From contig JAFVAL010000055.1 in assembly GCA_017480565.1 (NCBI GenBank), positions 1 to 63,530 of the forward strand: a stretch of DNA of 63,530 nt, given 5' to 3'. This DNA comes from Lachnospiraceae bacterium (GTDB lineage Bacteria > Bacillota > Clostridia > Lachnospirales > Lachnospiraceae). The translations under genes were made by a program, and so were the position numbers. Below are positions 1 to 9,889 of this stretch, piece after piece. The notes under the pieces were generated by a model that saw nothing but the letters and a program-made list of their open reading frames with translations, had not been told where the DNA came from and did no database searches. The number at the start of each line of letters is the position of its first letter. The stretch's first letter is position 1.

Positions 1-290
1 GAATCGCAAACGGCTGCGGGGTCTTTGAGACAGTCGGCACTTAGCGTGGCGGGCCTTCTCGCGGGTTGCGTCTAAAAGAAAAGCCTGGAGGTCTAACAGA
101 TCATTACAGATGGCTTGTTCGAGTTTACTCGATTACAAGCCATCTGTTGATCTGTTCGTTGCGAAAGCAACGCTCCAGGCTTTGTTAAATTAAATCCAAA
201 CGCGGGAGTCACGGCCGCTTACGTGTCCGCTACTGGCGAAACGAAGCTGCGAAGCGTCCCCGCACACGGAAAGATTCGACGAGCCCAGTT
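1..290 (+). ncRNA. Highly structured non-coding RNA, class not assigned
   Basis: No reading frame explains this stretch, but it folds strongly on paper. A 10-bp perfect stem (81-90 with 173-182) encloses a long hairpin (95-103 with 148-156, 106-118 with 135-147, 119-123 with 128-132, loop 124-127) and a second hairpin, 158-162 with 167-171, capped by a GAAA tetraloop. This gives a three-way junction. A 7-bp long-range helix (15-21 with 258-264) could close the whole element, and 11-16 can pair with 31-36. I saw none of the signatures I know for tmRNA, RNase P, SRP RNA, 6S, T-box or cobalamin riboswitch. The clostridial raiA-motif RNA is the first family I would test, but I cannot confirm it. 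The strand is inferred from the GNRA loop and the downstream gene direction. The RNA may begin before the window. Confidence 0.6.
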
Positions 291-371
291 CAAGAATGTT
301 CATATCACTAGATCATAGGTATGGCTATATGAATTCCATGATAAATTTTCTGAAAACTATCTAATTTGCTC

Positions 372-400
372 TTGACTTCTGATTGACGTAGGGGTATATT
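372..400 (+). promoter_or_regulatory. SigA-type promoter of the hrcA operon
   Basis: TTGACT (372-377) and TATATT (395-400) are separated by 17 bases. Transcription would start at about 407, immediately before the CIRCE operator, so HrcA bound there would block initiation or escape. The space from about 300 to 370 upstream holds no gene; I see only an AT-rich tract with a TTCATAT/ATATGAA inverted repeat. Confidence 0.8.
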
Positions 401-414
401 ATGAATTGTAGATA

Positions 415-441
415 TTAGCACTCGAAAGAGAGGAGTGCTAA
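415..441 (+). promoter_or_regulatory. CIRCE operator (HrcA binding site)
   Basis: A perfect inverted repeat TTAGCACTC - 9 bases - GAGTGCTAA, identical to the consensus CIRCE element bound by HrcA. It lies between the promoter at 372-400 and the hrcA start, which is the classical autoregulated arrangement for class I heat-shock operons in Gram-positive bacteria. Confidence 0.97.
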
Positions 442-483
442 TAAGAAATCTCAAGCAATGATGTAGGTAAAGGAGGCGGCTAG

Positions 484-1512
484 ATGGAACTTTCCGAGAG
501 ACAACTGAAGATTCTTCAGGCGGTCATTCGCAATTACTTAGAGACCGGTGAGCCGGTGGGTTCTCGAACCATTTCGAAGTACACGGATTTGTCGCTTTCT
601 TCAGCTACCATCCGCAATGAGATGGCGGATCTGGAAGAGATGGGCTACATCATTCAGCCGCACACCTCCGCGGGACGAATCCCGACGGATAAGGCGTATC
701 GACTTTATGTGGATACGATGATGAGTGCGAAGACGGAGGAGATTGAGAGCCTGAGAGAGACCCTGATGGATAAGGCCGGGCGGCTCGATCATTTGCTCAA
801 AGAGGCTGCGAAGCTTCTGGCAGATAACACGAACTACACGAGCCTTGTGACGACGCCTTCTTACCGAGGAAGACGCGTGAAGTTCTTACAGCTGACGGAT
901 GTCGATGAGCTGCATGTGCTTTTGGTGATGGTTCTGGAAGGCAACCTGGTCCGCAACAAGATGTTGATTTCTGATGTGCCGGTTGACAAGGAAGTGGTCT
1001 TAAAGCTGAACATCCTGTTGAATACATTTTTGCAGAATTTACAGCTTTCCGAGATCAATTTGCAAATGGTTGCGCAGATGAAGGAGCAGGCGGTTGGCTT
1101 TGAGTCGATCGTCGAGCAGATTCTCGGTGCGCTTTCGCAGGAACTGAGGGATGCGGATGCCGTGGAAGTTTATACGAGCGGTACAACAAACATCTTAAGG
1201 TACCCAGAGCTTTCTGATAAGGAGAAGGCAGCAGAGCTGTTGACCACATTTGAGGAAAAGACAGAGCTGACGCAGGTGATGAATAACCGGCTGGAGTCGG
1301 AAGATGGAACCAGAGGCATTCAGGTTTACATCGGGAACGAGAACAGTATGGAGGCCATGAAGGATTGTTCGGTGGTCACTGCGACGTACCAGATGGGTGA
1401 TGGTGTGTTCGGTAAGATCGGTATTGTCGGGCCGAAGCGGATGGACTACGATAAGGTGGTTGGGACGCTGCAGAATCTGATGACAGAGCTCGACGCGATC
1501 TTTAAAAAATAG
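484..1512 (+). CDS. hrcA: Heat-inducible transcription repressor HrcA
   Basis: HrcA is the dimeric repressor that binds CIRCE and holds down hrcA-grpE-dnaK-dnaJ (and usually groESL) until heat stress titrates the chaperonin. The 342-residue length is normal. A winged helix-turn-helix fills about residues 1-75, with the family segment SATIRNEMADLEEMGYI at 40-56 and the SAGRIPT turn at 62-68. The rest is the GAF-like and inserted dimerisation region. The ATG follows an AAAGGAGG ribosome-binding site (469-476) at good spacing. It is the first gene of the operon, directly below its own operator, so it is autoregulated. Confidence 0.98.
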   Translation: MELSERQLKILQAVIRNYLETGEPVGSRTISKYTDLSLSSATIRNEMADLEEMGYIIQPHTSAGRIPTDKAYRLYVDTMMSAKTEEIESLRETLMDKAGRLDHLLKEAAKLLADNTNYTSLVTTPSYRGRRVKFLQLTDVDELHVLLVMVLEGNLVRNKMLISDVPVDKEVVLKLNILLNTFLQNLQLSEINLQMVAQMKEQAVGFESIVEQILGALSQELRDADAVEVYTSGTTNILRYPELSDKEKAAELLTTFEEKTELTQVMNNRLESEDGTRGIQVYIGNENSMEAMKDCSVVTATYQMGDGVFGKIGIVGPKRMDYDKVVGTLQNLMTELDAIFKK

Positions 1513-1531
1513 CAGGAAGAGGTGATTCCAC

Positions 1532-2161
1532 ATGGAAAACAATGCGGAATTTGAAGAGAAGGATTTAGAGGCAAAGGAAGCTGAGACCGAGGAGGTCCGT
1601 AATGAGGCTGCCGAGACGATTGAGATAGAGGATGCTTCGGAAGAAGTGACGGAAGAAGAAAAAGAAGAGGCGCAGGAAGAAGAGATCGAGATAGAAGATG
1701 CACCGGAGAAGAAAGAGAAACCGGATGCAAAGGATGAGAAGATCAAGGAACTCACAAGCGCACTCATTTACCGGATGGCGGAGTTTGAGAACTTCCGCAA
1801 TCGGACCGAGAAGGAGAAGTCTCAGATGTTTGAGACGGGTGCTTCGAGTGTGATCGAGAAGATTCTTCCGGTGATTGATAATTTTGAGCGAGGCTTAGCT
1901 GTTCTTGGCGAGGAAGAGAAGGAAGATCCTTTCGCGCAGGGAATGGATAAGATTTATAAACAGCTGATGACGATTCTAAACGATATGGATGTCAAGCCGA
2001 TCGAGGCGGTCGGACAGACATTTGACCCGAATTTGCACAATGCAGTGATGCATGTGGAAGATCCGGAGGTTGGCGAGAATATCGTAGTGGAAGAGTTTCA
2101 GCGAGGCTATACGTACCGAGGGAATGTGATTCGGTATAGTATGGTAAAGGTTGCTAATTAA
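1532..2161 (+). CDS. grpE: Nucleotide exchange factor GrpE
   Basis: GrpE releases ADP from DnaK and resets the chaperone cycle in the cytoplasm. The first 70 or so of 209 residues are very rich in Glu and Asp and look disordered. The conserved part starts near LIYRMAEFENFRNR (78-91), continues through the long dimer helix with the DNFERGL signature (116-122) and ends in the beta-domain. The acidic extension is longer than in many homologues but such tails are common in Gram-positive GrpE. It lies 19 bases after hrcA and 33 before dnaK, in one operon. Confidence 0.97.
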   Translation: MENNAEFEEKDLEAKEAETEEVRNEAAETIEIEDASEEVTEEEKEEAQEEEIEIEDAPEKKEKPDAKDEKIKELTSALIYRMAEFENFRNRTEKEKSQMFETGASSVIEKILPVIDNFERGLAVLGEEEKEDPFAQGMDKIYKQLMTILNDMDVKPIEAVGQTFDPNLHNAVMHVEDPEVGENIVVEEFQRGYTYRGNVIRYSMVKVAN

Positions 2162-2170
2162 TGCTTTTAG

Positions 2171-4099
<1,929 letters not shown>

Positions 4100-4131
4100 T
4101 TTGTAACGTAAGAGTTGATACATTTACCTGC

Positions 4132-4161
4132 AATGCAGAGGAGTTTAAGCTCCTCTGCATT
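4132..4161 (+). other. Intergenic hairpin between dnaK and dnaJ, without a U-tract
   Basis: A perfect 12-bp stem (4132-4143 with 4150-4161) closes a 6-base loop. Only three T residues follow, so it is a poor intrinsic terminator. It more likely stabilises the 3' end of the dnaK message or lets only part of transcription through to dnaJ. Confidence 0.65.
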
Positions 4162-4196
4162 TGTGGAGTTTTCGGATAGATACGGAGTGATGTCTG

Positions 4197-5366
4197 GTGG
4201 CAGATAAAAGAGATTATTATGAGGTCCTTGGCGTGAGCAAAACCGCCACGGAAGATGAGATTAAAAAAGCATATCGTGTCCTTGCAAAGAAGTATCATCC
4301 CGATATGAATCCCGGCGATAAAGACGCGGAGGCAAAGTTTAAAGAGGCTTCTGAGGCGTACGCGGTGCTTTTGGATGCGGATAAGAGAAGACAGTACGAT
4401 CAGTTCGGACATGCAGCCTTTGATGGCGGTGCCGGCGGTGGCGGCTTTGATTACAGCAATGTGGATTTCTCGGATATCTTCGGAGATCTCTTTGGAGGAG
4501 GCGGCTTCGGATTTGGCGGATTTGGAGACATTTTCGGCGGTGGATCGAGCCGTTCTTCCTATCGTGGACCGATGCGTGGGCAGAATATTCGTGCAGGCGT
4601 AAGCATCACATTTGACGAGGCGATTGCAGGCGCAGAAAAAGAGCTTGAACTGACGTTAAAAGATGAGTGTAATACCTGTCACGGTACCGGTGCAAAGCCT
4701 GGAACAACGCCGGAGACTTGTTCGAAGTGCGGTGGTAAGGGCCAGGTTGTCATGACACAGCAGTCCATGTTCGGTATGGTCAGAAGCACCACGGTCTGCC
4801 CGGATTGTCACGGAACCGGTCAGATCATTAAGGACAAGTGCCCGGATTGCGGCGGCAATGGCTATATCGCAAGCCGTAAGAAGATTCAGGTTTCGATTCC
4901 TGCGGGCATTGACAACGGACAGAGCATCCGTCTGCGCGGCAAAGGTGAGCCGGGAGTCAACGGTGGTGAACGCGGTGATCTTCTCGTAGATGTCACGGTG
5001 GAACGCCATCCCATTTTCCAGAGACAGGATATGGATATCTACTCCACCGCACAGATCAGTTATGCGACTGCAGCGCTTGGCGGCGAAGTGCGTATTCCTA
5101 CGGTGGACGGTGATATCATGTATACGGTGAAGCCGGGAACGCAGAATGATACGCGTGTCAGACTGCGCGGCAAGGGTGTGCCTTCTGTGAGAAATAGTTC
5201 TGTGCGCGGTGATCATTACGTGACACTCTTTATCACGGTGCCAACAAAGCTGAATTCTGAGCAAAAGGAACTGCTGCGTCGGTTTGATGAGTCGATCGGC
5301 GGTCAGGCATCGGATGCGGATGGCACGACAAATGGGTCACGCAAAAAGAAAGGCTTTTTTAAATAA
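4197..5366 (+). CDS. dnaJ: Chaperone DnaJ (Hsp40)
   Basis: DnaJ delivers substrates to DnaK and stimulates its ATPase. The 389 residues contain the J domain (about 1-70) with the HPD motif in [10 protein letters not shown], a Gly/Phe-rich linker (about 75-125), four CxxCxGxG-type zinc-binding repeats ([24 protein letters not shown] and CPDCGGNG, the last with N in place of the usual variable residue) and two C-terminal substrate domains. The start codon is GTG, preceded by a GGAG at suitable spacing. It is separated from dnaK by a hairpin and overlaps the next gene by one base. Confidence 0.98.
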   Translation: MADKRDYYEVLGVSKTATEDEIKKAYRVLAKKYHPDMNPGDKDAEAKFKEASEAYAVLLDADKRRQYDQFGHAAFDGGAGGGGFDYSNVDFSDIFGDLFGGGGFGFGGFGDIFGGGSSRSSYRGPMRGQNIRAGVSITFDEAIAGAEKELELTLKDECNTCHGTGAKPGTTPETCSKCGGKGQVVMTQQSMFGMVRSTTVCPDCHGTGQIIKDKCPDCGGNGYIASRKKIQVSIPAGIDNGQSIRLRGKGEPGVNGGERGDLLVDVTVERHPIFQRQDMDIYSTAQISYATAALGGEVRIPTVDGDIMYTVKPGTQNDTRVRLRGKGVPSVRNSSVRGDHYVTLFITVPTKLNSEQKELLRRFDESIGGQASDADGTTNGSRKKKGFFK

Positions 5367-6328
5367 TGCAAACGTTCTGGAGAAAATTTATCATACAGAC
5401 GACAGAAGAGGCAGAGGAAGCCGTCACGGCGGCCTTGATGGAGATGGGGATTTACAGTATCGAGACCATCGACGCAAGGCCGATTACGGAGGAAGAAAAG
5501 AAGGCGATGTTTATCGATTTTCTTCCGGATCCGAAAGATGACGACGGCTCTGCCCAGATCTGTTTTTATGGAGAAGAAGATTGTGATGTGGATCAGATGA
5601 TTGCTTCTGTGAAAGAAATGCTTTCGGAAGTGGGTCAGTATGTCAATATTGGAGCTGGAACCGTCACAATCGAAGAGACGAAGCAAGAAGACTGGATTAA
5701 CAACTGGAAGGCGTACTTTAAGCCATTTCGCGTGGACGAGCAGATTGTGATCAAACCGACCTGGGAGGTCTATGGGGAGGCGAAAGAGGATGATCTCATC
5801 ATCGAGATGGATCCGGGAACGGCCTTTGGAACCGGTGCGCATGAGACGACAAAGCTCTGCATCGGTGCGGTAAAGAGTTATCTGCGCGAAGGAGATGCGG
5901 TGCTTGATGCCGGTACGGGTAGTGGAATTCTTGCAATTATAGCGAAGAAACTGGGTGCCGGCAGCGTGGTTGGCGTGGATATTGATCCGAATGCAGTGAA
6001 CGCCGCAGCGGAAAATGTGGCGATCAACGGGATTGCGGAAGATGAGATTCATCTGATGACCGGCGACATCATTTCTGATGAAGGCTTCTCGGAGGAACTG
6101 GGAAGCCACTACGACCTGGTCGTGGCAAATATTTTAGCGGACGTGATTATTCCACTCTCCGGTGCAGTGGGAGCGTTGATGAAGCCGGGTGCGATCTTTA
6201 TCTCGTCCGGTATCATCGATTACATGGAAGAGCCGGTGCGGGAAGCATTGGTAAAGAATGGATTTGAAGTGTTAGAATGCAGGAGTATGGGAGACTGGCG
6301 CGCGTTTGTGGCGAGAAAACCTGCGTAA
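5366..6328 (+). CDS. prmA: Ribosomal protein L11 methyltransferase PrmA
   Basis: PrmA methylates ribosomal protein L11 with S-adenosylmethionine. The protein has 320 residues: an N-terminal L11-recognition region, then a class I methyltransferase fold with the SAM-binding segment LDAGTGSGILAIIAKKLG, the acidic VVGVDIDP strand end and NILADVI as the motif IV equivalent. Its ATG shares the last A of the dnaJ stop codon (TAATG), which points to translational coupling. The dnaJ-prmA-rsmE order matches Bacillus dnaJ-yqeT-yqeU. Confidence 0.95.
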   Translation: MQTFWRKFIIQTTEEAEEAVTAALMEMGIYSIETIDARPITEEEKKAMFIDFLPDPKDDDGSAQICFYGEEDCDVDQMIASVKEMLSEVGQYVNIGAGTVTIEETKQEDWINNWKAYFKPFRVDEQIVIKPTWEVYGEAKEDDLIIEMDPGTAFGTGAHETTKLCIGAVKSYLREGDAVLDAGTGSGILAIIAKKLGAGSVVGVDIDPNAVNAAAENVAINGIAEDEIHLMTGDIISDEGFSEELGSHYDLVVANILADVIIPLSGAVGALMKPGAIFISSGIIDYMEEPVREALVKNGFEVLECRSMGDWRAFVARKPA

Positions 6329-6352
6329 TGTTCTAACAGTTGGAGTAAAGAA

Positions 6353-7108
6353 ATGAACCGTTTTTTTGTGGAACCGATCGGTGAAAAAGAGATCACTGCG
6401 CGGATTGTGGGTGAGGATGTCAATCATATCCGCAATGTGCTTCGCATGCGCATCGGGGAAGAAGTGATGCTTTGTGACGGTGCGGGCATGGAATATCTTG
6501 GCGTCATTGAAGAAATTTCCTCCAGTGAAGTGTGCGTGGCGATTAGGAGCAGAGAGCGCACAAGGAGTGAATTGCCCGTAAAGCTTGTCCTTTTCCAGGG
6601 GCTTCCGAAGAAGGATAAGATGGATCTGATCGTGCAAAAAGCGGTGGAATTAGGGGTTTCCGAGATCGTGCCGGTCATGACAAAGCGTGTGATCGTAAAG
6701 CTCGAGGATCCGAAGAAAGAAGCGAAGAAGTTAGAGCGCTGGAATGCGATTGCCAAGAGCGCGGCGGAGCAGTCCGGCCGCGGGGTGGTCCCTGTGGTGC
6801 GCGGCGTCATTTCTTACAAAGAGGCAGTTAAGGAAGCGGCGGCGCTTGACTACGCGATGATTCCCTATGAGAAGGCGCGTGGCATGCGCTCATTGAAAGA
6901 AGCTGCTTGTGAGATTGCGAAAGCATCGTCAGCAGGCATCTTGATCGGGCCGGAAGGTGGCTTTGAAGAGTCTGAAGTTTTGGAAGCTTCGGGGGCCGGA
7001 ATCAGGCCGGTATCTTTAGGAAGCCGCATTCTTCGCACAGAGACCGCTGGACTTGCCGCACTTTCTGTGGTAGGATATGAGATCGAGGTCACGAGAGAGG
7101 AAGGTTGA
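6353..7108 (+). CDS. rsmE: 16S rRNA (uracil1498-N3)-methyltransferase RsmE
   Basis: RsmE methylates N3 of U1498 in 16S rRNA of the 30S subunit. The 251-residue protein starts with the PUA-like strand-rich domain (about 1-70) and continues into a SPOUT trefoil-knot methyltransferase domain. The knot and SAM-binding segments are visible as LIGPEGGFEESEV and LGSRILRTETAGLAAL. A GGAG precedes the ATG. It follows prmA, as in Bacillus (yqeT-yqeU). Confidence 0.96.
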   Translation: MNRFFVEPIGEKEITARIVGEDVNHIRNVLRMRIGEEVMLCDGAGMEYLGVIEEISSSEVCVAIRSRERTRSELPVKLVLFQGLPKKDKMDLIVQKAVELGVSEIVPVMTKRVIVKLEDPKKEAKKLERWNAIAKSAAEQSGRGVVPVVRGVISYKEAVKEAAALDYAMIPYEKARGMRSLKEAACEIAKASSAGILIGPEGGFEESEVLEASGAGIRPVSLGSRILRTETAGLAALSVVGYEIEVTREEG

Positions 7109-7117
7109 GAGGACTGC

Positions 7118-8278
7118 ATGGAAGCCTATTTAGATAATGCCGCGACGACAAGACCGTTTGCAAGTGTGAGAGAGATCATGATGAAGACCTTGGATGAGGA
7201 CTTCGGCAATCCGTCGTCTCTTCACACCAAGGGAATGGGCGCGGAGAAGTATTTACGAGATGCGAAGAAGATCATCGCCAATTCGCTCAAAGTCCAGGAG
7301 AAAGAGATTTTCTTTACGTCTAGCGGAACCGAGTCGAACAATACCGCGTTAATCGGTGTGGCAGAGTGCTACGCAAGACGAGGCAAGCATATCATTTCCA
7401 CGAATTTCGAGCATGCCAGCATTTACAATACGCTTGGGTATCTGGAGAGCCGGGGCTACGAAGTCAGTTATGTGCCGGTCGATACGTTAGGACATGTGAA
7501 GATGGATGCGCTGCTTGACGCGATCCGCGAGGATACAATCTTGATCTCGATCATGATGGTCAACAACGAAATCGGCAGTGTGCAGGATATTGCGGCAATC
7601 TCAAAGGCAATCAAAGAGAAGAAGCCGGATGTGATCTTCCATGTGGATGCGATCCAGGCGTACGGAAAGTATAAGATTTACCCGAAGCGCATGGGGATCG
7701 ATCTGCTCTCGGTGAGCGGTCATAAGATTCATGGTCCGAAAGGCATCGGTTTCTTGTATGTCGATGAACATGTGCGCGTCAATCCGCTGATTCATGGCGG
7801 TGGCCAGCAAAAAGGCATGCGTTCCGGCACGGAAAATGTACCCGGCATTGCAGGCCTTGGAGCCGCGGTGAAAGAGATTTATACGGATCATGAAGAGAAG
7901 ATGGCGCATCTGTATGCCTTAAAGAAACGTTTGATTGCTGGGATGGAGAAGCTGCCGGATGTGAAGGTCAATGCAGTCGGCGATGTCGTCGAAGAGACTG
8001 CGCCGCATGTGATCAGCGTGAGTTTTCGCGGTGTGCGTGCGGAAGTTTTACTGCATGCGCTGGAGGAGAGAGGCGTTTATGTTTCCTCCGGATCTGCTTG
8101 CTCGTCGAATCATCCCGCGCTGAGCGGTACGTTAAAAGCGATCGGTGTGGAAGATGCCCTTTTGGATTCCACGCTGCGTTTTTCACTCTCAGTGACGACG
8201 ACGGAAGAAGAGATTGATTATGCAGTGGCACAGGTGGCGGAGCTTCTGCCGGTGCTACGCATGTTTACGAGACACTAA
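7118..8278 (+). CDS. Cysteine desulfurase (NifS/IscS family), likely sulfur donor for ThiI
   Basis: This PLP enzyme removes sulfur from cysteine and carries it as a persulfide. The 386-residue chain is the normal length. It has the substrate segment YLDNAATTRP at the N-terminus, the PLP lysine in SVSGHKIHGPKG and the persulfide cysteine loop SSGSACSSNHPALSG. Only 18 bases separate it from thiI, so I infer that it supplies sulfur for 4-thiouridine and possibly thiazole synthesis, like the Bacillus nifZ-thiI pair. It sits 9 bases after rsmE. A general role in Fe-S assembly cannot be excluded. Confidence 0.92.
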   Translation: MEAYLDNAATTRPFASVREIMMKTLDEDFGNPSSLHTKGMGAEKYLRDAKKIIANSLKVQEKEIFFTSSGTESNNTALIGVAECYARRGKHIISTNFEHASIYNTLGYLESRGYEVSYVPVDTLGHVKMDALLDAIREDTILISIMMVNNEIGSVQDIAAISKAIKEKKPDVIFHVDAIQAYGKYKIYPKRMGIDLLSVSGHKIHGPKGIGFLYVDEHVRVNPLIHGGGQQKGMRSGTENVPGIAGLGAAVKEIYTDHEEKMAHLYALKKRLIAGMEKLPDVKVNAVGDVVEETAPHVISVSFRGVRAEVLLHALEERGVYVSSGSACSSNHPALSGTLKAIGVEDALLDSTLRFSLSVTTTEEEIDYAVAQVAELLPVLRMFTRH

Positions 8279-8296
8279 GTTTTTGGAGAAAGAAAG

Positions 8297-9496
8297 ATGC
8301 AGGAGAATATTTACCGCGCCTTTTTGATCAAATACGGCGAGATCGGTATCAAGGGAAAGAATAAGAGTAATTTTGAGGAAGCGCTGCGTGTCCAGATTGA
8401 AAATGCATTAAAACATCTGGAAGGTGATTTTCGCGTGATGCGTGAGAGCGGACGTGTCTTCGTGTTTTGCCCGAAGGTCTATGACTATGAGGAGACCGTA
8501 GAGGCACTGCAGAGAGTGTTTGGTATCGTAGGCATTTGCCCGATGCGGGTGATTTCAGATAAGAGATTCGAATCAATCAAGGAAGAGACCGTCAAGTATG
8601 TGCGCGAAGCGTTTGGCGACAGAGAACTGACCTTCAAGGTGTTTTGCAAGCGTGCAGATAAGAACTATCCGATGACCTCCCCGGAGATCTGTATGGAAGT
8701 GGGCGGCTTTCTTTTGGAGCATTTCCCGAATCTCTCTGTGGACATTAAGAATCCACAGGAGAAGATCACGATCGAAGTGCGTCAGAGCCATGCTTACGTG
8801 TATTCGCATGAGATCCCTGGTCTTGGCGGCATGCCGGTCGGTTCCAATGGAAAGGCGATGCTTCTGTTATCGGGCGGCATTGATTCTCCAGTGGCGGGCT
8901 ATATGGTGGCAAAGCGCGGCGTAACGATCGAGGCGACGTATTTCCACGCACCGCCTTATACGAGCGAGCGTGCAAAGCAGAAGGTCGTGGATCTGGCAAA
9001 GATCATCGCAAGATACACCGGACCGATTCGGCTGCACGTGATCAATTTTACGGACATCCAGCTTGCCATTTATAAGACATGCCCGCACGATGAGCTGACG
9101 ATCATCATGCGTCGGTATATGATGCGGATTGCAGAGGATCTGGCAAATAAAAACGGCTGCATGGCGCTTGTGACCGGTGAGAGCATCGGACAGGTGGCAA
9201 GTCAGACGATCCAGAGCCTTGCCTGCACCAACGAAGTCTGTGATCTGCCGGTGTTCCGTCCGCTTGTGGCATTTGACAAGGCAGATATCGTGGCGCTTTC
9301 TGAGAAGATCGGTACGTTTGAGACGTCCATTCTGCCTTTTGAGGATTGCTGCACGATCTTCGTTGCGAAACATCCGGTGACCAAGCCGATCCGCGGCGTC
9401 ATCCGCGCGTCCGAGGCAAAATTACATGGACAGATCGAAGCACTTTATGAGAAGGCGATCGAGACCGACGAAGTGATTCTTTGTGAAGCGGAATAA
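8297..9496 (+). CDS. thiI: tRNA 4-thiouridine synthase ThiI
   Basis: ThiI adenylates U8 of tRNA and transfers sulfur to make 4-thiouridine; in some bacteria it also serves thiamine synthesis. The 399 residues contain the ferredoxin-like and THUMP domains (about 1-165) and a PP-loop ATPase with the signature LLLSGGIDSPVAGYMVAKRG. As in other Firmicutes there is no C-terminal rhodanese domain, so sulfur must come directly from a desulfurase, in keeping with the gene immediately upstream. A terminator for the opposite strand lies just beyond its stop codon. Confidence 0.96.
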   Translation: MQENIYRAFLIKYGEIGIKGKNKSNFEEALRVQIENALKHLEGDFRVMRESGRVFVFCPKVYDYEETVEALQRVFGIVGICPMRVISDKRFESIKEETVKYVREAFGDRELTFKVFCKRADKNYPMTSPEICMEVGGFLLEHFPNLSVDIKNPQEKITIEVRQSHAYVYSHEIPGLGGMPVGSNGKAMLLLSGGIDSPVAGYMVAKRGVTIEATYFHAPPYTSERAKQKVVDLAKIIARYTGPIRLHVINFTDIQLAIYKTCPHDELTIIMRRYMMRIAEDLANKNGCMALVTGESIGQVASQTIQSLACTNEVCDLPVFRPLVAFDKADIVALSEKIGTFETSILPFEDCCTIFVAKHPVTKPIRGVIRASEAKLHGQIEALYEKAIETDEVILCEAE

Positions 9497-9499
9497 ATG

Positions 9500-9531
9500 A
9501 AAAAGAGAGTCCTGAACGTATCAGGACTCTC
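9500..9531 (-). terminator. Intrinsic terminator of the HPr-like gene, convergent with thiI
   Basis: A perfect 11-bp stem (9505-9515 with 9521-9531) and 5-base loop. On the - strand it is followed by five T residues, so it ends the HPr-like gene. On the + strand there is no U-tract, but it could still slow read-through from thiI. Confidence 0.8.
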
Positions 9532-9549
9532 GTCATATCAATGGATCAG

Positions 9550-9786
9550 TTACTCGATGATAAATGGTTTTAATGCTTCTAGGATCTCCGGTGCAGAGGT
9601 CTCATCACAGTGAATGTTTAAATCGATGGGCTTGGAAAGATTCAGACTGAAGATTCCCATAATCGATTTTCCGTCGATGACGTAACGGCCGGAGACAAGA
9701 TCGAATTCGTTGTCAAACTTGGTAACTTCATTGACAAATGCTTTGACAAGATCGATGGAATTAAGTGAGATTTTGACTGTTTTCAT
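9550..9786 (-). CDS. HPr-like protein lacking the active-site histidine
   Basis: The 78-residue protein matches the HPr fold of the phosphotransferase system: the second half carries GKSIMGIFSLNLSKPIDL, equivalent to the Ser46 region of HPr (here Ser41). At the place of the phospho-accepting His15 it has Ser10, and the following Arg17 is Asp12, so it cannot carry phosphate from enzyme I in the normal way. It resembles Bacillus Crh in principle (Crh has Gln15), so a regulatory role through Ser41 is possible but is inference. It has its own ribosome-binding site (AAGGAG), promoter and terminator. It interrupts the + strand run between thiI and mtaB. Confidence 0.85.
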   Translation of the reverse strand: MKTVKISLNSIDLVKAFVNEVTKFDNEFDLVSGRYVIDGKSIMGIFSLNLSKPIDLNIHCDETSAPEILEALKPFIIE

Positions 9787-9829
9787 AAGGTCTCCTTACT
9801 GATTTGGCTTTTGTTATTAGACGCATTTT

Positions 9830-9858
9830 ATACTACAAGGAATTGGTGAATTTGTCAA
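9830..9858 (-). promoter_or_regulatory. Promoter of the HPr-like gene
   Basis: Read on the - strand: TTGACA (9858-9853), 17 bases, TAGTAT (9835-9830). The consensus -35 box and ideal spacing suggest a strong SigA promoter. The divergent mtaB start lies at 9890, and I see no equally clear promoter in its direction. Confidence 0.75.
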
Positions 9859-9889
9859 GTTTTTGGCGAAGAAACCTTGATTTTAAGCG

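Noticed and set aside
1-300. tmRNA, RNase P RNA, SRP RNA, 6S RNA, T-box or cobalamin riboswitch
   Set aside because: None of their conserved segments is present (no tRNA-like TTCRANTC arm, no GAGGAAAGTCC, no GGAAG SRP loop, no T-box AGGGTGG, no B12 box).
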